DNA of 64,000 nucleotides, from positions 17,794,001-17,858,000 of the forward strand of contig OX485804.1 in assembly GCA_950295325.1 (NCBI GenBank). Reading direction: 5' to 3'. Position numbers and translations under genes: made by a program. Below the pieces are notes generated by a model. The model did not search any database. It was not told the origin of the DNA and worked only from the letters and a program-made list of their open reading frames with translations. This document shows, piece after piece, positions 43,308 through 55,259 of the stretch. The stretch is from Polytrichum commune. Taxonomy: Eukaryota > Streptophyta > Polytrichopsida > Polytrichales > Polytrichaceae. Positions within the stretch are counted from its first letter, which is position 1; each line of letters starts with the position of its first letter.

Positions 43308-46300
43308 CTACAAAATGGTGCACCCACAACCTTTGTTGACATGCCGGGCGCTAATGTCGTCACGGGCATCGTCGTCTTCCGGGCTGTCGATGGCTTTGGC
43401 GGCGATGGCGATGGAGGCAGTGGGCGGGCTCATCAGCATCTCCTGGGGGGTCTCCTTGGACACTTGTTCGTCGTCGGCAACAAGGGACGCGGTGGACCCT
43501 GACTGCTGCTGTTGCCTCTTGTGCGACAGGCTCTCCAGAGACACCACCCTCGCGGTCGGGATCTGCTCCTGCTCCTCAGCCGACTTCTCGTCGTGAAGCT
43601 CCGCGGTCGCTAATGCCTTGCTGCTGTGAATGTTGAGATCGGATGCGTTCGCCCCAAGCTCCGACACTCGTCCGGACCCTCGGCTCAAGCTCACTCCTCG
43701 GCTCATGCTCTCCGGGGTCACGGACCCTGGGGTGGGCAGAGCGTGTGCCACGACAGCTCGCTTCTCCTCTACACAAAACAAAATTTCCACCAAGGACTTT
43801 CGTTATCCACCTCAACTCACCTCACTCGAACGTAGATGAAATACTCCCGATTTCGGAAAGCCGACACAATCAAATCAAGGATCCCCCAACCCAAAACTAG
43901 GATGTCAATGGAATTTATACAACGATTCGAGAAAGCGAGTCAATGAAATCAAGTATCACCTGAATTCTACACCAAGAATGTACATGATATTCCGAAGATT
44001 CGGGAACATGAGACAATCAAATCAAGCATCGGCTAAAACCTAAGCCTTGAATGTACATGAGATTACGACGATTCGGGAAAGCCGAGACAATGTAATTAAG
44101 TGTCACCTAAAACCCTACATTAGGATGTACATGGGATTTTGTCGATTCAGGAAGGCCAGACAATAAAATCAAGGATTCAAAACAATTAAGAGGAAGCATC
44201 ATAAGGTTATGCCATTTGAACTACCTGAAGAGATGCGTTCGGGTTTAGGTTGCCGACGTTGAGGACCAGGGGCGGGTTGCGGAACAGGGGACATGGTTTT
44301 CCAGGACCGCGTTTTGTTGAGGTGCTTGGAAAACTTTTGTTGGGGAGGTGATGGCTCTGACTTGGCCTTGCTCACCTGCTTCGAGTACATTAACCGGGAC
44401 GGCGATGGCGTGGAATCGGCAGAGGCAGATTCCAAGCCCACCTCCGTGGTGGTGATATTTTCAAGAGCACCTGCAGCCGTCTTTTTTTGGCCAAATTTGA
44501 AGGATGAGAGATACTTGGGACTATCTGAGGCCAGAGAGTTCACACTCTCCACAATCTGCTCCATTACCTGCCCCGTGTTGCCAAGGGTTTGCACGCTACG
44601 GCTCTTGCCAGACTCCCAACTGGATTCGCTGGATGACATGGACACATCAGTGACTCGGCTTTCCACGGACTTGTCACTAACCAAGCTGTTGTTGCTGCTG
44701 AGTCGGGAATCCAAGGAGTGTATCAAATTCCCAACTCCTCCAGGAGCCCCCTCTGATGTTTTCCTCGCCTCATCGTGCGCGGACACCAGCACATCGGTGA
44801 TGTCACTCGCCTCCAGCCCTTCCAGATCCAAGCTAGCCTGTGACTCCAGGAAATCCACAAAGTAATCGAAGCAGCTCTCCTGGGAAGACAGCTCCTCCGC
44901 TGAATCCCCTAACCCCAAACCTAACCTCCTCTTCCGCGCATTTTGGCTGGCACTCCTCATGAATTGGGCCAGCTTCTCATGAATAATTTTCCCTCCGCTC
45001 TGCGTAGCACCACCATTCGCAGCATGCCTTGCACTAGGGAGCTCAGCCTCCAAGGGCTCCACCGATCCGACTTCCACTGGCAACACGCGCAAGTCGATCA
45101 CATTTGGAGCCGCCATGCCTCCAGGCTTGGGTTCCCATGGCTTGGGATTGGCACTGTACAGAGGGTCATCCCAAAGGGCATTGTCATACTGACTGTGAGC
45201 AGAGCAGGTAGTGTCACAGCTTCGTGTCAAATCAATGCTGGTCGCGGAAGTTGAGGAGATTCGGCTAATGGCACTCTTGTTCAAGGAGCCTCTGGAGGCG
45301 GTGTCGCACTTCTTGTACAACGCCCCACCATAGCCAGCCTCGCCATAGCCACCAGCTTTGGAAAATCGGGCAGGCCTCTCTGCTGCTCGTGGTGATTTCA
45401 ATTTCTTACTTTCTTCTTGAACGGTGCCATTCTTCTTGAACCCCGTAGGACGCCGTTCGTGAGTATCCTCTACGATGTCAACAAATGACTCTTCGGCTCC
45501 ACTAAGGTCGAGCCCGTGCGTTTGCAGATACTCGTCATCAGGATCCTCGTCTTGCAGCAAGTCATTGAATTTCTTATCGTTCGCATCGTCAAGCTCCCTG
45601 TCCCACTCCGAGCCTGCTCCAAAGTTGGGATCTTTATTGCGCAACCCTCGAATTAGGCTGGACGCCCTCGGGGCACCGTCAATGGTGTCCTCGTCAGATT
45701 CGCCGTCACTGAGGGGGACATGGTGGTCCACATTCTTGGAATTCCCACCACTGTTGGATTTCATCATCACCCATGGCCTCTGATTGCTCCCTCCATCGGC
45801 AGCCGGGCTACTAAAATTCTGGACCCTCGAAACTGCAGTAATCATGCCTCCATCCCCCTCGCGTTTGGTCACTTCAAAGAAATCTGGCGGCTTGAGCTGT
45901 CGATGCCTCGAGGATTCAGCAGATTTTCTCTGCCTGCTCTGATGCCCACGCAAAGCTGAAGCGGGAGCTCTCCCATCAAGGGGAGAGGTCTCCTCTGGGG
46001 TTACACTTCCACTTCGACTGAAGCTCTGCGAAGACATGAGCGAATCATGGGGTTTCAAGGGGCTATGTCTCCGCACAGTCTTCTCCCTCGAATTTTGCCT
46101 CCTCCCAACCTCATGGTCCGCAGCATAGCTGATCGAAGGCCTTAATTTCTCCTCCTTTTCCCAGCCGAGAGGGCTTCTCTGTCTCTCCCTTGCTGGGTCT
46201 CCTGACACCAGGCCTGGGTCTGCACCACTCATGGTCGGACTCCCATCCTGGTAATGTGGTGATGACTCCGAATCTGACACCATCTTCTCTCCCTTGGCGA

Positions 46301-49300
46301 ACTCCCTGCTCTTCCTGCCGCTAGTTCTGCTGTGTGATCCTGGGGTAGGGCTGGGAGTCGGACTGCGAGTCACATCCGTATCTGAAGCACTCCCGACTTC
46401 GATGTGGGGCCGGTTGCTGGAGAAAGATTGTGGGTTGCTTGGCCCGGGGCTCCTTTCTTTCTCACTCTCCCACCCGCCACCACCTTCTTCCTGATCCTCA
46501 GGTTTGGACTGGATCTCTGAATCGGCTGCGGTGCTGCTGGACTTAATGTCACGGCGATTACCGATGTCAGGGCTGGAGTCCAACACCAGTGCATTGTGAA
46601 ACTTCTTGTAGATCCCGCAGTCGTGCTTCTTACAGAGATTTCGGCAGCTGTCCTCCATTCCGCAGCACCAGCTTCCACCCACATCCTCCATGTCTCCCAG
46701 ACCTTGGTAGATCTTCACGTGCCCTTGGCCCGCGGCAATCGAAGCTGTGAGCCCTGATGGGTAGCCAGAAGCCACCGGTTGCTTCACGCCCTCTTCAGGG
46801 CTCTTTGCGTGAACCGAGTCAGTTTGAGAAGCCTGCTGCATTCGGAGCGCGGTCTCCATCCCCCGCTGTGCAACACGGACATCCTCCCTCTTCAGCTCGA
46901 ATCCCATTTGTTGCCTTTTCACTGGACTCTTGAGCTCCCCGCTGGATCCGTGTGGCGGCATGCTTTCCCTCCTGCTCTGTGCGCCCGTTTCCCAGCTGGT
47001 GCTCTTCAGGGACCCAGGCGCAATGCCGCTGCTCATCTCAGATCCCGAAGGGCTGCTGGGTGTGTGGGGCTCACCGTCCATCTGATGAAGCTTACGGTGT
47101 AAGCTCATGCTGGGTATGGCGTTGTAGAAGGATGGGATGGAGCTGTTTGTCATGAAAGGCTTAAATCCACCACTGGAATTCAAAGAACTCTGTTGGGTGT
47201 TGTTAAACCCCTACACACACACACACACACACACAATTGGGACATCATAAGTTGACAAGTCTAGCTTCGAATGAATTAGCTGCAATATAGTCGAACATGA
47301 AGGATTCCAACAAACAGATCGGAAAGTTCCAACAATGGACTCTGAGAACGGAATCATTTCCAACGGAGCGTATATACACATAAAAAAACATGATACAGAC
47401 TCCATAAGTCGACATTAACTTCGGATCAATCGGATCCCACACATTTGGACCTACATTGATCATTGATCGGTTATAGGGTAATCAAGCATGGAAGGAATAC
47501 AACAAAACAAAATGCAGGGTGAAAATGGAGTCACTTACCACGGAGCGTGAAGCTGTGGAGTCCGTGGATCTCCGCAACACCGAATTCCCAAATGCAGGGT
47601 CTTGCTGCAGTGTAGTTTTCCTCGCCAGGCTCGCGCGACCACTAGTATGCTGCATATCTCGGCTGCCAGTCGACAGACGGCGCCCATTCATATCATATTC
47701 TGGGACAGTCACCTTCCGTGACTGACCATGACCATGGTGACTGTCCAACGAAGCTCGCCTGCTCGGGATGGGCTGATTGACGAATGAAGAAGCACCGGAT
47801 CTGTCGAAATTCTGGCCTCCTCGATCCTGGCTTTTGGTGAGAGACATGGGGCCTCGATCCTGGCTTTTGGAGAGATAGTTGGTGCCTCGATCTTGGCTTC
47901 TGTTGAGGTGCATTGCACCCCTGTCCTGACTCTTGGACATGTAGTTCTGGAAATCACTCGGTGACGTGCTGTGACGCCGCAGTTGCTGGGCGCCTGGCAG
48001 GCCATCCGTGGATCGACTCAGGGAGCCCGGACCACCAAAGGTGCGGCTGGCCGAGGTGGTTCGCAGGTTCGCAGGGGTTTCAGATAGAAAATCATAAGCA
48101 AGGATAGGCTTCGAGGGGCCTTTTGGAGGGCTGGCTTTCCTACCAGGTGGGCTAGGAATCCTCGTCACAGGTGGACTTGGCCCTCTTGCGGGTGACTTGC
48201 TTCCTCTGCCAGGCGAACTGCCTCGACTCACAACGTTACTTCTCGCTGGCGAGCTTCCCCTGCTGGTGTTGATGCTCGCACTAGTCGTGGGGGACGTCCC
48301 CCGTGTCGCAGACTGCTTGGATCCCCTGGGCGTCGAAGGCGAGGCTCTACTCGCAGTGGCTATGAGGCGATTGGCAGCAGGGCTTGAGCGCCTTCCAGTG
48401 GATGCAGCAGCTGGTGTATTCGAGGAGGATGTGGCTGAGGACCTTGTGGACGAAGAGTACGAAGAAGAAGCCACCTTGGGGGTGGTTGATGATGTTGCTG
48501 CATTCCTGGATGTGGCAAGTGAGCCACCCCTGCTGGTGGAGGTTGACCTTGCTGGCGGAGTGGATGGCCGGTTTAATGTGCCTGTGGATTGGCGATGCGA
48601 GCTCGAGGCCGACGATCTGGGCGTTGAAGATTTGAATGCAGGCTCATAAGATGACACAGTGGGGGTAGATGGCCTGGAGTTGTGTGGGGAGCTTCGTCGG
48701 TTGTAGCTGTTAACACCGATTCCTGAAGTCATTGGAGATTTACCGGCTATAGGCCGCGGGCTCTTGCTGGCACTCGACGTTGACCTCTGTGGGCTCTTAC
48801 TGGATCTCGTAGGACTTGGATTCCTTCTCGAGTTTGATATTGCGACTGCCTCCGCCCGACTTGGACCAGGATTCTATATCAAGTCGACAGACACGAAAGT
48901 CATGTTACGTAAGGACCGGCTGTTTAACTTTGTGGAAGTTACACAACGTGGCGAAGGAGGTTCCACATTCAAGTTCGACATCGGACACTTGGAAAGTCAC
49001 TTACCCTGGAGGTTTTGATCGCAGACAGCGTCCGGTTCAACAGAACTGTGCTCGGACCAAGCTCCGGTGATAGTGGCGTGTCCGGAGGTGTCATCAGCCT
49101 ACACATTGGCAAAGGATTAGTAATCACAATGCCTTGATCAAGTGCACTCCACATTTCCTCCTGATGGAAACAAGCAGTTTATTCCTATAAATACATGTGA
49201 CATTGAGTTTCCGACCACCAAGCTGATTCTGCAATACAAAGTTGACATAAAACAACAGCTCTTCAATGCGCTCTGAGAGTTCAAATTCTAACGCAGTGGA

Positions 49301-50111
49301 TGCCCTTCCTCAGAGAACCAAAGTGTGGAGGCATATCCGCAAAACGCAAGTCTAATGCACTTGAGAATGAATCCGAGTACCAATCGAAGTCATTCTTGTC
49401 GATATCAGCATTCAGCAAGTCGTGTCCTATGCCTCTTCGTGAGGTGACTCGGTATCCTGACAGCACAGCCGTCTCCATTTCTGCAACAACACCCAAAAAG
49501 CCAGAAAGCAACAGTTCCCAATCTCAGCTCCTTTCGGTAGCAGCAGCAGCGCGAGCCAGCCTAGCTTTATGAAACGAACATGTGGTTTATCCAACGAATA
49601 CCTCGAACCTCAATTTGGCATATTGAAACACCACTCGTTTGCCCAATTTCACCTTCTGATTCTACAAGAGGACGGCACATCCTGACAGTCTAGCCTCCTA
49701 ACTAATAAGAAAGTCTAGGATTCGTCGGTGAGCAAGTGGTCTGATTCGAAACAGGCGCGGCAGGCAAGTTTCCTTCCTTCGTCATTCTATACCACAAGAC
49801 ACTCCTTAGATGCGATTGTAGCATGTCTCCTTGGGTGCGCAGTCATCATCCTAGGGCAGGAATACCCACACAACCTAACCTTGCATTGATCACGGATTCC
49901 TAGCCGCACTTCTCTTCTGCCTCAGGTTAGTGCATGAGGAAAGGAGAGCTAGAGAGAGAGAGAGAGAGAGAGAGAGAAGCATACCGAGAGGAGAATCCAG
50001 ATCCTCGCGCATGGACAGATCCTCGAACAAAGCCAGATCCTCCTTATCTTTCCTGAAACTACCTATACTGCGACCACGCCGGTGCGTCCCTGTGGCAGTG
50101 TCCCACGTCAT
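43308..50111 (-). CDS. BPP-like (basic proline-rich) microtubule-associated protein, six exons, 1,700 aa
   Basis: Exons on the minus strand: 50111-49985, 49480-49381, 49098-49005, 48873-47539, 47210-44225, 43768-43308; all introns are GT-AG and the joined length (5,103 bp) stays in frame. The start MTWDTATGTHRRGR leads to KDKEDLALFEDLSMRE. Exons 2 and 3 join to NDFDWLMTPPDTPLSPELG, the hallmark of the plant BPP family (Arabidopsis At2g40070/At3g09000 type). Exon 4 is Ser/Pro/Arg-rich with RPSTPTVSSYEP and RGSSPGRGSKSP repeats, then LSETPANLRTTSASR, as in that family. Exon 5 holds FKPFMTNSSIPSFYN, then a long Ser-rich acidic region. BPP proteins bind cortical microtubules through their basic Ser/Pro part (known for the family). 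The extended C-terminal half and the final CGCTIL are unusual to me. The start is the first ATG of the KDKEDLALF frame. Confidence 0.88.
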
Positions 50112-50800
50112 CTTGACCCCCAATGTAGTGTAGTGTGTGCACTCAGGGCTGTAATTGAGATTTCACAATCCTCTCCTCATTGCCTCCATTGTCAGTCTGC
50201 TCTCCGGCACTTGCCTACAACCCCAAAACCTGCCTAGTCCCTGGCAATGCTGTCCCTTGAGATGATGGGACATAAGATCTCGCACTATTCCCTTGATATG
50301 GCACCTAAGATTCCGATCGATCCCGTATCGGCCTCCTCTATTCCGAAGTCTTCTGGATCAAGTCCACCTTCACGCTCACCCTATCGCTACTGCTGTAACC
50401 TGCGTGAATTCCCTATGTGTACCCTGCGCCATTCCCATCCGCATCCTCATCACCGTCGCCATCCGCAAGCCTAAGTCACCATGAGTACTACCACCACCGC
50501 TACGACGACGACCTGGCTCCTGCTGCAACAGCAGCCGCATTAGCATTACCGCCACTCGGCTTCCCCGCGCATCACCCATCTTTCTCCCACCCACACGCTC
50601 CTCATCCGCCCGCGCGCACTCCGAGCTTGCCAAACCCAACAACAACCTCCACTGATCTGCCGATCTCTCTTCTCTCTCTCAATCTCAATCTCACTGATCT
50701 CTCTCACCGGTCTGTCTGCCTCCTGTCTGTCTCTCTCTGCCTGCGCAGACTAGCGCGAGTGGATGCGCGAGGTGGCGGGTATGTCGGACCCCAGCTCCTA
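50112..50800 (-). promoter_or_regulatory. Presumed 5' leader and promoter region of the BPP-like gene
   Basis: On the minus strand this GC-richer segment holds GA-rich runs (GAGAGAGAAGAGAGATCGG-type near 50660-50700), common in plant leaders and promoters. A (GA)n tract also lies in intron 1 at about 49948-49977. The plus-strand 185-codon frame at 50417-50974 is Pro/Ser/His low-complexity sequence that I read as a shadow. No TATA box was pinned down. Confidence 0.4.
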
Positions 50801-51279
50801 TTCTCACTCTCTCTCTTCGATCTCAAACACAAGAGCGCGCCCGCGAGAAGCCGGCGTGCCCCGCTCGTTGGTCACGTCTTAGCCTACGATCCTCATCCAA
50901 ATGCCGACCAACCTCTCAACCTCGCCCCAAAGGACCTACGATTGACATCCAAATGTGCGTGTTTTGGGGGATGAATCGTCGAAACCGACGCTCCGTCCAT
51001 GCTTTCCATCCATTCGGGGTGGCCCACATGCACCTTCCCCAACAAGCGCTTCTTGCGCGAGGAACAACAAGGCAGTAGCAGCAGCGTTAATGTAAATCGA
51101 TACCCAAGTAAAAGGAATCTAGTGTAGTAAAAGCAACCTATTTAGTGTAGCCCACACTATTCACCACGACCAGCAGTAAGTCATTTGTATTACAATCACT
51201 GGGCTGCGTTGCAAGTAAGTTCAGAGAGGTTATAACATCACACTTGGCGCTACATGATCACAACTCACCAAGACCACTC

Positions 51280-51783
51280 TAAGAGCCACTTCACACATGA
51301 GACTGAGAGCCCGTGACCATTACACTTCAAGCTCTCTCATTGGTGGAAAAGGCAGAGCCAGTCCAAGATCCCTTCACACTACGCTTGAGGGACCAACGGA
51401 ATACGTGAATGCAAGATGGATGTAAAGTCTACATGGCTTCCTACTGACAACAAATGGAACATGTTTCATGGTCACTTGGACTACTCTCAAAAACCACCTC
51501 TTGGAGGTAGGCCTAACACAAAATCGGGAGACCATGGCGTTCCGAACGCTCACAACCGTGGTTTTATTCTATTTTATCATGCGTGAGGACCCGCATGAAT
51601 AGAAATTCATTGAAATAGCATTTGGTTGAAGGCACGGTCACATATGACTCCACACTACACTTGAGGGTCGGTGACCGCACTACATGAGTTTGGAGGTGTG
51701 TTGGGACGGCCTCTGGACGCTTTCTTTTGGGCTCTCACAATTTCATGGTCACGGCTCTTGGCTCGTGTGTGAAGTGGCCCTAA
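51280..51783. mobile_element. MITE-like element with about 40-bp imperfect inverted ends
   Basis: The left end TAAGAGCCACTTCACACATG and the right end (inverse complement TTAGGGCCACTTCACACACG) stay similar through GAGCCCGTGACCAT / GAGCCGTGACCAT. The inside is non-coding. A partial relative lies at 36601-36860. Confidence 0.7.
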
Positions 51784-51999
51784 ACTAACATGGCACACCA
51801 CGCTAAATCAGATGTTTACTGTATTGTATATTAGTTACTGAGCTAAACATGGGCACCGGTGCTTTGCCGACCTTGTTTTCCTCTCGGCCCGGCTGATCTC
51901 CTGATCCCAACTCGCCACTTTCATAACGGCTTTTTCCCTGCCAAGGGTTGCGCATGCATCCCTCCACCCGGGGGTTTTCCTCGGAGCGCAGTGACTCCA

Positions 52000-54900
52000 T
52001 CACTTCCTACCGGCAGATTAGATAGGCCTTACTGACACCATTCAAGCCCCACCTCCCTCTTTTCTGCGCTGCCTTGCCCTTCCCATCGCCGCTTTCAATG
52101 TCCAATTTCACATCCCCCGGCTGACACTGATCGAGAGAGAGAAAGAGAGCAGGACACGGATTGAATTTGTACCAGTCGTGGTAAGTGGAGATGAATTTCT
52201 GGACTGAGATGATGACAGGCGACGATCAAATTATGAGGATTCTGGAAGTTCTAGCTCAGGGAGCAGAGGGCACTATGATCGCCTACGAGCGGAGCATACC
52301 TCTCAATCATCCACCATTACAGGCCCTGAAATAGTAGAAAGCAGAACAGAGGTTAGTGTTTTTAGTTGATTTGACATTGCAATTTGTTCCAGAAACCTCA
52401 AATTAGTCCGCTCGAAGTTAGCTGGGATGAATCAACCACAAACGTACAGGAAGTCAAGTTCTTTTTTAATGTTGGACGGATAGGAGATACGCTTGTATGA
52501 GACAAAAACTTTCTTAGACGTTCTACAACAGGTCTAATAAGGGGACCAATGTACAATCTGTCTACATAATTTCTACGAACCATAACAAAGTCTAAAGAGC
52601 GTATTTCCAGAAAGTTATGAGTTTTAAATTTCGTTTAGTACGCAAGCTTATGTCCAGGATAAAGTAAACACATAGTCTACTAGTCATATTGTGACATTGA
52701 TTGATCAAGAATAGTGCGGTGCCTATGTGAACTCATCCAAGCGGAAGGTGAAAACTTAATCAACTTTCTATACCCTAGAATTTTGTTTGCTTCGAAATTT
52801 ATGGGTGATCGATCAATCGGCCGTTGAAGCATTTCTAATACACCTAAATCTCATGGGACACATGTGATCCATAGTGCTTACTTGAATGATGTGTTGGTAG
52901 ATTATGATGGAAAACATCAAATGTATATGTTTTTTTGGATTATTTATACAATTAAATGTTAAGTAATTCGTTTATAATCCGAATAATTGAAATATTTATT
53001 AACTTTGCACCTTCTATCAGAGGATCCTACCATACAATCCTATTGGAAGATCCTATAATAAAAATCAACATGTTGTAATTATGGACTTGGACTTATTCCA
53101 GTTTTACTTAAATATCAGCTACTTTGGAGAAGACCCAATATTTTGAGCCCAACTTATTCCCATCATGACTATACAATTGGTGCAATCCACACTAAATTTT
53201 TCCACATTAATTTTTCCACCCACAAATTTAATAGGAGTCTTTGGTGTACATGACTAAACCTAAGCGCAAATTTGGGGCATGATCACGTGCTTCATTAGTA
53301 TTGCTAGGCTACTTTGGGTTTATAAGCAACTAGACACTTGGTTACTTTAATTATGGTCTTGGCCTCCGGCTTTATCATAGATTATAGGCTCACTATATAG
53401 GGATATATGCATGCATAGTTGTTAGTGTTTGGGGAGGATTTTGAGCATAATCGGTCATGATTCTAGTGTTTCCAAGACCAACCAGTTACATGTTGACATT
53501 TTTCATAGTTTCTTTACTAAATTGAGGAATATCTTAGAAGTTCTTCTAAATGGATCAAATCAAGGTAAAGTCATTATTTTATCTCTTAAATTGGAACTAC
53601 TACCCTTGAGCTTCTTGTCTTCAATTTCTCATTTTTGTATGAAATTTTAACATCATCAAGTGCTTCATTCTAGTCCACACGTGACTTAAATTAGCAATGC
53701 TAGCAAGTTCCCTTTCATCATTTAAACAAATATATATTTCTAATAAGATTGAAATCTACATAGTGTTTTGCTTGAGGGCAAAATAAGAGTAGGATTCAAT
53801 TTCTCAAAAAGGTTCACTTATGCATAAACATACACATACGGAGTCCATTGCACAAGCGTTGTGTCCAAAAATCATCAAATTTGTATACTTCTTCATGATT
53901 CATCTTCATAAAGCTCATGTTGAATGCCCTAGTTGCTCAAATGCCTCCCTCCTACATCCAAAGCTTCCATATATTCAATTAAATTCAAAATCAAGATCAT
54001 CTAGTTGCCTACCCACTAGAGTACCTAACCGTCTACAAAGTTTTGTAGATCCATAATTGTATCATTCTCCCCACTGCCACATCATACCATAAGCTTTGCA
54101 TATGTGTGCAACTTTAGGATACAATCCGTGTCCCATGTATGAAATCATTACTTTCAACATCACAATGCTTCACTTCATGTTATTCCATAATGTCACATGC
54201 TATAATAATTCCCTATTATCATGCATCTACGTTAACACTACATAACTTTGTAATATTACGTGCACTTTGGTTGCCACATGTGTGATACTACGGAGTTTAG
54301 AGTGTAATACAATTGATTGTGTTTTCACCTTAGGTAATAATAATTGGGGGGGGGGACAACTCAAAGAGGTGGGTCCCTAGTCTTGGCCTCAAGATAGTGC
54401 CATTGCTACAATGATTATCCCAATTAGTGTGTATTGCTATTTGGAGGAGTTACGCAATGCTACAACTCTCTAATGAGAATTGAGTGTTTTACCAAACACT
54501 TCGCGTATCGATGATCGATGCACATATGCATTGTGCAAAGAACAATGAATACAAAGAGGACAAGAACACATGCACTCATTCAAAGAGAAATTTTCCCTTT
54601 CCCCAAGTTTGACAGTGTCATAACTTTTACATTGATTTTGAACTGTGATTATAAAACTTCAAACGATTTCAATCCAATCCGATGGCCAAAATTATTTCTG
54701 GAGATGGGAGTGGGGGTTTTATTGTACCAGCGGTGATTCTGTGCAGCGGGTACTACAATTACCAAAGTGGCAGAAGAAAGTTACGTATGCAAGCCCATGA
54801 ATGTGGGATTTAATGTGACGTGGGTCCCACCGCTTGTGTGGAGTGGGACCCACTTCCTCATACTTCCAATCCGAGTCCGCCACATTGACACCGATAGGGG

Positions 54901-55100
54901 CGCCCGGTGTGTGGGGAGTTATTATAGAAAGGCCGACTATTGAAAGAGTGGAGCTCCCCTTATTTTACTCCTTGTCCCTTATTTATCTTACCTTGGGGCC
55001 GAATTAAGAGCCCCCACTCCCCCCTCCCAAATCCATGCATTTTTTCCTCTAAGTAAGATGCAATTATAACTCGCATCCTAGTATCACTAGATAGATAGAT
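52000..55100. other. AT-rich intergenic DNA, no gene
   Basis: Only short frames without domain features. A 10-base G run lies near 54345. An AGAT microsatellite is at about 55091-55118. Confidence 0.45.
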
Positions 55101-55119
55101 AGAAGAGATAGATAGAAAC

Positions 55120-55255
55120 TCCGGTCCCTTTTTAGCAAGGGGCCGGCGTGAATAAAGTGTCCGTTCGTAATGCCAATGACCCGATGCCCACCGGACAAGG
55201 GGACATTGGGGCAATACTACTCTCCCCTTTTGAGGATGGGCACCATAGTGACACA
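55120..55255 (-). mobile_element. SINE-like copy
   Basis: It shares with 61943-62070 a hairpin near its end (GGTCCC...GGGGCC here, GGTCTCC...GGAGACC there), then GTGAATAAAGTGTCCGTTCG, GTGCCCAC-like words and CTACTCTCCCCTTTTGAGGA. A target duplication is not clear for this copy. Confidence 0.5.
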
Positions 55256-55259
55256 CTAT

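Noticed and set aside
50417-50974. 185-codon plus-strand frame upstream of the BPP-like gene
   Set aside because: Pro/Ser/His-rich low complexity, antisense to a GA-rich leader and promoter region. No domain or splice context.
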